DNA of 64,000 nucleotides, taken from positions 1-64,000 of the forward strand of contig NZ_JAKVIM010000005.1 of NCBI RefSeq assembly GCF_022601715.1, given 5' to 3'. The notes beneath the pieces are model-generated. The model was not told the DNA's origin. It did no database searches and saw only the letters and a program-made list of their open reading frames with translations. This stretch comes from Acinetobacter zhairuonensis (GTDB lineage: Bacteria > Pseudomonadota > Gammaproteobacteria > Pseudomonadales > Moraxellaceae). How positions within the stretch are numbered: the stretch's first letter is position 1; each line of letters starts with the position of its first letter. Made by a program: the position numbers and the translations under genes. This document shows positions 58,155 through 64,000 of this stretch, piece after piece.

Positions 58155-60050
58155 TTAATTGCCTTTGCTAAGATTTTCCAGTTCATCCCAACGTTCTAAT
58201 TTCTCTAACAGTAATTCTTCAATTTCTGCGAGACGCTGAGAAGCCTTGGTTGCCGCATCGGCATCCGAAACAAACCACGAACCATCTGCCAGTTTGTCAG
58301 AAAGTTCCGCTTGTTCAGTTTCCAGTTTTTCAATTTCAGCAGGCAGTTGCTCTAACTCACGTTGATCTTTATAGCTGAGTTTAACTTTTTTCGGAGCAGC
58401 ACTTGCTTCGGCTTTGGCCTGTGCCTTTTTTACATCGCTTTTTTGATCAACGACTTTTTGATCTGGGCGTTGTTCGAGGTAATCTTGATAACCACCAATG
58501 TATTCATCAATATTGCCTTTACCATCAAACACCCAAGTTGAAGTCACTACGTTGTCCATAAAAGCACGGTCATGTGAGATCAAGAGCAAGGTACCTTTAT
58601 ATTCAGACAGCATTTCCTCAAGCAGTTCCAGCGTCACCATATCCAAATCATTGGTTGGCTCATCCATGACGATGAGGTTGGACGGCTTAAGCAACAGTTT
58701 TGCCAATAAGATACGGTTTCGTTCACCACCTGATAAGGCCTTGACAGGCGTACGAGCACGTTCTGGTGAGAATAAAAAGTCTTGTAAATAGCTGTAGATA
58801 TGACGACGATTTCCATTGACATCAACGAAGTCAGAGCCTTCTGACACGTTAGCCATCACGGTTTTTTCGAGGTCTAGTGCATTACGTAATTGGTCAAAAT
58901 AAGCGATTTCCAATTGCGTCCCTGTTTTCACCGAACCGCCATGTTCGATTTCACCCAGAATCGCTTTGATCAGCGTGGTTTTACCAACCCCGTTGTCACC
59001 GACTAAACCAATACGGTCACCACGCATCACCAAGGCAGAAAAATCTTTAATCAGCGGCTTGTCATCATACGAGACACTCAGATGCTCAATATCAAATACC
59101 AATTTACCAGAACGATTGGCATCTTGGGTCGCCATGCTGACTTTGCCTTGTTGGAAGCGACGTGCTTTGGATTCATCACGTAAAGCTTTTAGTGCACGGA
59201 CACGACCTTCGTTACGGGTACGACGTGCCTTGATACCTTGGCGAATCCAGGCTTCTTCTTCTGCTAATTTTTTATCAAATAACGCATTTTGCTTTTCTTC
59301 TGCTTCCATTTGCTGTGCTTTTAAATCGAGGTAGCGTGAATAGTTGCCTTCATAGCTGCGTAAAACGCCACGATCTAGCTCCACAATACGCGTGGCAATG
59401 CTGTCTACAAACGAACGGTCATGCGAAATAAAGAGCAGCGTCAGGTTATTTTGATCCATCAAGAACTTTTCTAACCATTCAATGCTTTCGACATCCAAAT
59501 GGTTGGTTGGCTCATCGAGCAGTAACACATCAGGTTGCGTCAGTAAGGCGCGTGCCAATAACACACGACGTTTACGTCCACCTGAGAGATCTGCCAAATC
59601 TGCATTCGGATCAAGTCCCATCTTGCTTAAAATGGCATTGACTTTATTTTCCAAAGCCCAGCCATCTAGCTGATCTAATTTGTGTTGTAAATTACCCATG
59701 TGGTCGCAGGCTTCCATATCACCCAAGGTGCAGGCATCACTCGCTTCGTGGTATGCTTTCAGTACGGTTGCAGCTTCGCCTGCGCCATCGGCAACGATAT
59801 CTGCAACTTTGCCTGAGGACATAGGGACATCCTGTGCCAGCATGGATACGGTTAATCCATTTTGAATGGAAACTTCGCCAGCGTCTGGTAGTAGGCTACC
59901 TTCAATGAGTTTAAGTAGCGTAGACTTACCTTCACCGTTTCGGCCAATCAAACATACTCGTTCGCCACGTTCTAGGTTGAAATTCGCGCCGTCGAGCAGG
60001 GCAGGTCCACCAAATGCAAGTTGGACATCCCTTAACGTAATATAAGCCAT
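58155..60050 (-). CDS. uup: ABC-F ATPase Uup
   Basis: 631 residues. Two ATP-binding cassettes have Walker A GRNGEGKST and GDNGVGKTT, signatures LSGGRKRR and LSGGERNR, and Walker B LLLDEPTNHLD and IVMDEPTNDLD. The linker is rich in K/R/E, and a C-terminal coiled-coil domain (EQLPAEIEKLETEQAELSDKL) is specific to Uup. Soluble, ribosome- or DNA-associated, implicated in translation and in precise transposon excision. AGGAAACACT before ATG 60050 sets the start; the frame extends to 60098 without support. Confidence 0.92.
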   Translation of the reverse strand: MAYITLRDVQLAFGGPALLDGANFNLERGERVCLIGRNGEGKSTLLKLIEGSLLPDAGEVSIQNGLTVSMLAQDVPMSSGKVADIVADGAGEAATVLKAYHEASDACTLGDMEACDHMGNLQHKLDQLDGWALENKVNAILSKMGLDPNADLADLSGGRKRRVLLARALLTQPDVLLLDEPTNHLDVESIEWLEKFLMDQNNLTLLFISHDRSFVDSIATRIVELDRGVLRSYEGNYSRYLDLKAQQMEAEEKQNALFDKKLAEEEAWIRQGIKARRTRNEGRVRALKALRDESKARRFQQGKVSMATQDANRSGKLVFDIEHLSVSYDDKPLIKDFSALVMRGDRIGLVGDNGVGKTTLIKAILGEIEHGGSVKTGTQLEIAYFDQLRNALDLEKTVMANVSEGSDFVDVNGNRRHIYSYLQDFLFSPERARTPVKALSGGERNRILLAKLLLKPSNLIVMDEPTNDLDMVTLELLEEMLSEYKGTLLLISHDRAFMDNVVTSTWVFDGKGNIDEYIGGYQDYLEQRPDQKVVDQKSDVKKAQAKAEASAAPKKVKLSYKDQRELEQLPAEIEKLETEQAELSDKLADGSWFVSDADAATKASQRLAEIEELLLEKLERWDELENLSKGN

Positions 60051-60083
60051 AGTGTTTCCTGAAATCTCAAATGAGGACTTTAA

Positions 60084-60329
60084 ATGACTAAACAACAAAA
60101 TCTTGATAATCAGGCGTCATTTTCCGCACCCATTGAAGATTTGCAAGTCCGAATTGCATTTTTGGATGATTTAGTTGATCAATTAAATGATCAGGTGGCG
60201 CGTCAAAGTATCGAAATTGCTGATTTAAAAAAACAAATGCAGCTGTTGTATCAACGTATGGAATCTTCCGATTTATCGGAAGGTATCGAAGTTTTTGATC
60301 CTTTAACCAATGTGCCCCCACATTATTGA
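60084..60329 (+). CDS. slyX: SlyX-family protein
   Basis: 81 residues: coiled coil (IEDLQVRIAFLDDLVDQLNDQVARQSIEIADLKKQMQLLYQRM) and a proline-rich end FDPLTNVPPHY typical of SlyX, a family of unknown function. Divergent from uup with only 33 bp between starts, so promoters overlap. Confidence 0.85.
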   Translation: MTKQQNLDNQASFSAPIEDLQVRIAFLDDLVDQLNDQVARQSIEIADLKKQMQLLYQRMESSDLSEGIEVFDPLTNVPPHY

Positions 60330-60463
60330 TCTTGTTTGAATGCTGGATTGAAGTGCTTTAATTCGCTTCATTTCAAACGTGGGAGCACAGGGCAAGGCTT
60401 GACCTTTTGCCAGCTTCCCGTTCTAATGCACCCTCTTTGCTCATCTCTCATGACTGTGTGTTT

Positions 60464-61456
60464 ATGTCTGCTAAAGCGGTTTTGTTCGATCTAGAAAATA
60501 ATATGCCAACGGCAAAGATGTTACGCGATCTCGTGCAGCATTATCCCACCTTATACCTGTTTAACTGTAAAGGTCTGTTTGCATATACGCTGGAAGATCT
60601 GACTGAATTTGCAACTTGGGTCAGCAGTGGTCAGGTGGTGATTTTAGAAACAGTCGAAGCCCAAGAGAAAGAATTTGAATATGCGGTGTTAGTGGGGCAG
60701 TTAATTGCCTTACTCGAACCTGAAACCCATGTAGAAGTGATTTCCGCAGTGAAAAGCAGTTCGCTGTTAATTGATTTGATGCGAGGCTCTTCTTTGAGTT
60801 GTAGCTTGATTCAAATTCAGGAAGCGACCGCAGCCAGCAAGCCGAAATACAAAATTCCAAGTTTGGCAGTGATTCAAAGCAAACCGTATTTACAAATGGT
60901 GAAGCAGTACTGTGAAGCCTTGGCGAAAATGTCGGGCAAACCGAATACGGTGGATTCCTTAAAAAATTCAGTCATGAATATTTTGCAAGTGGTGCCTGAA
61001 AAAGCACAGCACTTGGTGGGAATGTTGATTAATCTAAAAATTGTGAAACGTTATGATGAGCAGATTAATTTTCGTAAGAAACTATTAAAACAATGGGCAC
61101 AGCTGCATCTTGAGCAAGATCAGGCAGAATTAGCTAGCTTAACCAATTTAGACCAAGCCATAGAGCAACTTCAGGTTTCAGCAGAACAGCCTGCTCCTGA
61201 GCCTAAGGTTGAACAAGCACAAGATGCTTTATTTAAAGACTTTGGAAAAATAGATCCTATACAGCTAGAAGTGGCGAAAAAACTGCGTGAACTCAAGAAT
61301 GATAAGCCGAAGGATATCTATGCCTTACGTGATTTATTGGAACAAATGTTTCCCAAAGCAGATATCCGTTTGCTACTCAAAGAGTTGATTGAAAAAGGAT
61401 ATATTTACTGGAACGGACATGAAGTCTTATATAGTCATGAAATGTTCCTGAATTAA
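60464..61456 (+). CDS. conserved protein with possible PIN-like N domain
   Basis: About 330 residues. The N terminus VLFDLENNMPTAKMLRDLVQHYPTLYLFNCKG, with a conserved acidic FDLEN, resembles the first strand of PIN/NYN-like nucleases (which often read DxxN). Further acidic positions are less clear. The central part is basic and helical, then a linker EQPAPEPKVEQAQDALFKDFGKIDP, and a C-terminal winged-helix-like unit (LEVAKKLRELKNDKPKDIYALRDLLEQMFPKADIRLLLKELIEKGYIYWNGHEVLYS). RNA or DNA binding is plausible, not shown. ATG 60464 is chosen because residues before it are unlike protein; the frame is open to 60407. Confidence 0.62.
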   Translation: MSAKAVLFDLENNMPTAKMLRDLVQHYPTLYLFNCKGLFAYTLEDLTEFATWVSSGQVVILETVEAQEKEFEYAVLVGQLIALLEPETHVEVISAVKSSSLLIDLMRGSSLSCSLIQIQEATAASKPKYKIPSLAVIQSKPYLQMVKQYCEALAKMSGKPNTVDSLKNSVMNILQVVPEKAQHLVGMLINLKIVKRYDEQINFRKKLLKQWAQLHLEQDQAELASLTNLDQAIEQLQVSAEQPAPEPKVEQAQDALFKDFGKIDPIQLEVAKKLRELKNDKPKDIYALRDLLEQMFPKADIRLLLKELIEKGYIYWNGHEVLYSHEMFLN

Positions 61457-61526
61457 TTTTGTCGTTGTAACTTGCGTTTTATATTGTGCTTATGCAACTC
61501 TAATAATAGATAAAAAAGGTTTTGTT

Positions 61527-61976
61527 ATGGAACATACTGGAATTTGGGTTGCTGTCGTCATTGTGGTTTTTGTGCTGGGGTCAATTTTTGGTCTCCGCGT
61601 TAGTCCGCGTGAAAAAGCGTTGGGCTTAATGCGAGAAAAAGCACGAAAAATGGGATTACACCCCCGCTTGGTTGCTGCACCTGAATGGACCAAAATTCCC
61701 AAAGCATCTTCAGATCGTGCCAGTATGGTGGCGTATTACAGCGTCCTGATTCCCGATGCACGTTTACCGCTGATGCGCGCCCGTGTTGAAGAACAGCAGC
61801 TTAAGCTCGTGCATGGTGATGAAAAATTTAATAATTTCCCCATTGCATTAAAGGGCATTTATGCTATTGATATGCAGGCAAACTGTGTAGGAATCTATTG
61901 GGACGAAGAAGCTGATTTAAGAGCAACCCAATTAGAAGACATCAAAGCATATTTACATTCTTTGGCTGAACTTTAA
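61527..61976 (+). CDS. conserved single-pass membrane protein, function unknown
   Basis: 149 residues. One N-terminal helix (GIWVAVVIVVFVLGSIFGLRV), a basic juxtamembrane stretch, then a soluble domain (MVAYYSVLIPDARLPLMRARVEEQQLK... GIYAIDMQANCVGIYWDEEADLRATQLEDIKAYLHSL). Family not recognised. It lies 36 bp before topA in the same direction, so it may be in one transcript. Confidence 0.72.
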   Translation: MEHTGIWVAVVIVVFVLGSIFGLRVSPREKALGLMREKARKMGLHPRLVAAPEWTKIPKASSDRASMVAYYSVLIPDARLPLMRARVEEQQLKLVHGDEKFNNFPIALKGIYAIDMQANCVGIYWDEEADLRATQLEDIKAYLHSLAEL

Positions 61977-62012
61977 TTTTTAGATTCACTGAAATAGGAA
62001 AAACGGTTAATT

Positions 62013-64000
62013 ATGGCGAATGCTCCTCGATCCACATCCAAAAGCACAACAGCAGATTCTCCTGATGCTGGGAAAAAACGTGCCTTAGTGATTGTGGAGT
62101 CGCCTGCAAAAGCGAAAACAATCAACAAATATCTTGGTTCCAATTACATTGTGAAATCCTCTGTAGGTCATGTGCGTGACTTACCGACGGGCGGTTCAGG
62201 TAAAACTGCGGACAAGAAAACAGCAGCAACCCGAACCAAATTGACCGATGCACAAAAAGCTGAAAAAGCACAACACGCTTTGGTCAATCGTATGGGGGTG
62301 GACCCTGAACATGACTGGAAGGCACATTATGAAGTGCTGCCAGGCAAAGAGAATGTAGTTGCGGAATTAAAGAAACTGGCATCGCAAGTCGATGAAGTCT
62401 ACCTCGCAACGGACTTGGACCGTGAAGGGGAAGCGATTGCTTGGCACTTAAAAGAAGTGATTGGTGGTGATGATTCACGTTACCAACGCGTAGTGTTTAA
62501 CGAAATTACCAAAAATGCCATTCAAGAAGCCTTTAAGCATCCATCACGTTTAGATACCAATAAAGTCAATGCACAACAGGCGCGTCGTTTCCTCGACCGC
62601 GTGGTTGGCTTTATGATTTCACCATTGCTTTGGGAAAAAATTGCGCGTGGTCTTTCCGCAGGGCGAGTACAGTCCGTTGCGGTGAAACTGGTGGTTGAGC
62701 GAGAGCGTGAAATTCGTGCCTTCATTCCTGAAGAATATTGGCAAGTGTTTGCCGATACCAAATCATCGAGTGATGACATTCGTTTAGAGGCGGTGAAGCA
62801 AGCAGGTAAAAGTCTCAAATTACGTAATAAAGCCGAAACCGACGCTTTATTGAAAATTTTGAAAGATGCAGATTACAAAGTTTCAGCTCGTGAGGATAAA
62901 CCAACCAAGGTCAATCCGAGTGCGCCGTATATCACTTCGACTTTGCAACAGGCGGCCAGCACGCGTTTAGGTTTTTCGGTCAAGAAAACCATGATGTTGG
63001 CGCAGCGTTTGTACGAAGCAGGTTTTATTACCTACATGCGTACCGACTCAACTTTCTTAAGTGATGATGCAGTGAATATGGTGCGTCACCATATTGAAAC
63101 TGAGTTTGGTGCTAAATACATACCCGCGAAACCGAATCGTTACGGCAATAAAGCGGGCGCGCAAGAAGCGCATGAAGCCATTCGTCCATCTAATGTCGGC
63201 TTAAAAGGCGATAGTCTGGTGGGGGTAGAACGTGATGCACAGCGTTTATATGATTTAATTTGGCGCCAATTCGTGGCGTGTCAGATGACACCAGCCGAAT
63301 ATTTATCTTCTACGATTTTGGTCGATGCCAACGGTGTTGAATTGAAAGCCAAAGGTCGTACCTTGGTATTTGATGGCTTTACCAAAGTTCGTGGTCAAAA
63401 CAAGTCTGATGATGATGTGCTATTACCTGCAGTAAAAGTGGGTGAAGTACTCAATCTAGAAAAACTTGATCCATCACAGCACTTTACCAAGCCACCTGCG
63501 CGTTTTACCGAAGCATCTTTGGTGAAAGAGTTGGAAAAGCGTGGTATTGGTCGCCCATCGACCTATGCTGCGATTATTTCGACCATTCAAGATCGCGGTT
63601 ATGTGAAACTGGAAAATCGCCGCCTATTTGCTGAAAAAATGGGTGAGATCGTCACGGATCGTTTGGATGAAAGTTTTAATAATCTGATGAACTACGACTT
63701 TACTGCGGACCTTGAAGGTCAGCTGGATAAAGTTGCAGATGGTGAGCGTAACTGGAAAGAATTACTCGACAGTTTTTATGGCGATTTCAAGAAGCGTTTG
63801 ACCACCGCACAAGGTGATAGTGGCATGCGTCGCAATCAACCTGTAGAAGTGGATGCTGTTCAGTGTCCAGAATGTACGCGTCCAATGCAGATTCGTACCG
63901 GAACTACAGGTGTATTCTTAGGTTGTTCTGGTTATAACCTGCCGCCGAAAGAACGTTGTAAAGGTACGTTGAACCTCACTCCCGTGGAATCACTGGCGGC
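62013..64000 (+). CDS. topA: DNA topoisomerase I (3' end outside window)
   Basis: At least 662 codons. Relaxes negative supercoils by single-strand passage. The TOPRIM domain starts with [18 protein letters not shown] and includes [17 protein letters not shown]. The active-site tyrosine is in [11 protein letters not shown] (about 63035), and the C-terminal zinc-finger region begins at [21 protein letters not shown]. Residues 1-25 are a Ser/Thr/Ala-rich extension. It starts at ATG 62013 (ATAGGAAAAACGG upstream). The coding region continues past 64000. Confidence 0.96.
   Translation, partial: MANAPRSTSKSTTADSPDAGKKRALVIVESPAKAKTINKYLGSNYIVKSSVGHVRDLPTGGSGKTADKKTAATRTKLTDAQKAEKAQHALVNRMGVDPEHDWKAHYEVLPGKENVVAELKKLASQVDEVYLATDLDREGEAIAWHLKEVIGGDDSRYQRVVFNEITKNAIQEAFKHPSRLDTNKVNAQQARRFLDRVVGFMISPLLWEKIARGLSAGRVQSVAVKLVVEREREIRAFIPEEYWQVFADTKSSSDDIRLEAVKQAGKSLKLRNKAETDALLKILKDADYKVSAREDKPTKVNPSAPYITSTLQQAASTRLGFSVKKTMMLAQRLYEAGFITYMRTDSTFLSDDAVNMVRHHIETEFGAKYIPAKPNRYGNKAGAQEAHEAIRPSNVGLKGDSLVGVERDAQRLYDLIWRQFVACQMTPAEYLSSTILVDANGVELKAKGRTLVFDGFTKVRGQNKSDDDVLLPAVKVGEVLNLEKLDPSQHFTKPPARFTEASLVKELEKRGIGRPSTYAAIISTIQDRGYVKLENRRLFAEKMGEIVTDRLDESFNNLMNYDFTADLEGQLDKVADGERNWKELLDSFYGDFKKRLTTAQGDSGMRRNQPVEVDAVQCPECTRPMQIRTGTTGVFLGCSGYNLPPKERCKGTLNLTPVESLA

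Noticed and set aside
61527..61976. YajC preprotein translocase subunit
   Set aside because: Shares only the single N-terminal helix layout; the soluble domain and neighbours do not match YajC.

Overview
The window is chromosomal DNA from a gammaproteobacterium, almost certainly an Acinetobacter (Moraxellaceae). The evidence is a moderate-to-low GC composition, the rne/rluC, rppH-ptsP, leuC-leuD-leuB and asd-fimV-truA neighbourhoods, Acinetobacter-like OhrR, RNase E and KatG proteins, and dispersed hairpin repeats. No genome-wide comparison could be run, so the species is not assigned. No prophage, insertion sequence, CRISPR array or rRNA operon is visible.

Layout: (1) 1-9.7 kb holds tRNA-Lys, an acyl-CoA synthetase, RNase E with a long leader, RluC, a HAD phosphatase, a WYL-type regulator and a GST. 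(2) 10.0-23.9 kb is an aromatic catabolic island. It has the hydratase/acetaldehyde dehydrogenase/aldolase operon, an OprD-type porin, a meta-cleavage hydrolase, a broken DUF1345 gene, an HcaR-like LysR regulator, the four dioxygenase/dihydrodiol dehydrogenase genes, and an MhpB-like extradiol dioxygenase followed by the ferredoxin reductase. Together these convert 3-phenylpropionate/cinnamate through 2,3-dihydroxyphenylpropionate to a C4 acid, pyruvate and acetyl-CoA. (3) 24-34 kb is accessory and stress related: MBL hydrolase, DoxX/DCC pair, KatG, an AT-rich orphan gene, TetR plus AidB-like dehydrogenase, an MDR reductase and OhrR. (4) 34-48 kb holds a probable arfA, ptsP/rppH, small conserved proteins, the leucine genes, infA and an AraC regulator. 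(5) 46.7-52.6 kb on the minus strand holds truA, asparaginase, a two-gene FimV and asd. (6) 52.8-64 kb holds an EEP-family protein, a glycosyltransferase and LpxL/M-like acyltransferase (envelope lipid), uup/slyX, a possible PIN-like protein and the start of topA.

The most notable things are not protein genes. Two convergent intergenic gaps (about 32.04-32.24 and 53.97-54.22 kb) each carry an 18-bp GacA-type box. About 65 bp downstream of each box lies a structured RNA with many GGA motifs, several of them in hairpin loops, ending in a terminator whose own loop is AGGA. These look like two paralogous CsrA/RsmA-sequestering RNAs. A third find is a 66-codon ORF at 34334 with an intrinsic terminator inside its reading frame, the signature of the ribosome-rescue gene arfA, whose message naturally lacks a stop codon. 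A pair of inverted approximately 140-bp repeats also brackets the upper half of the catabolic island.
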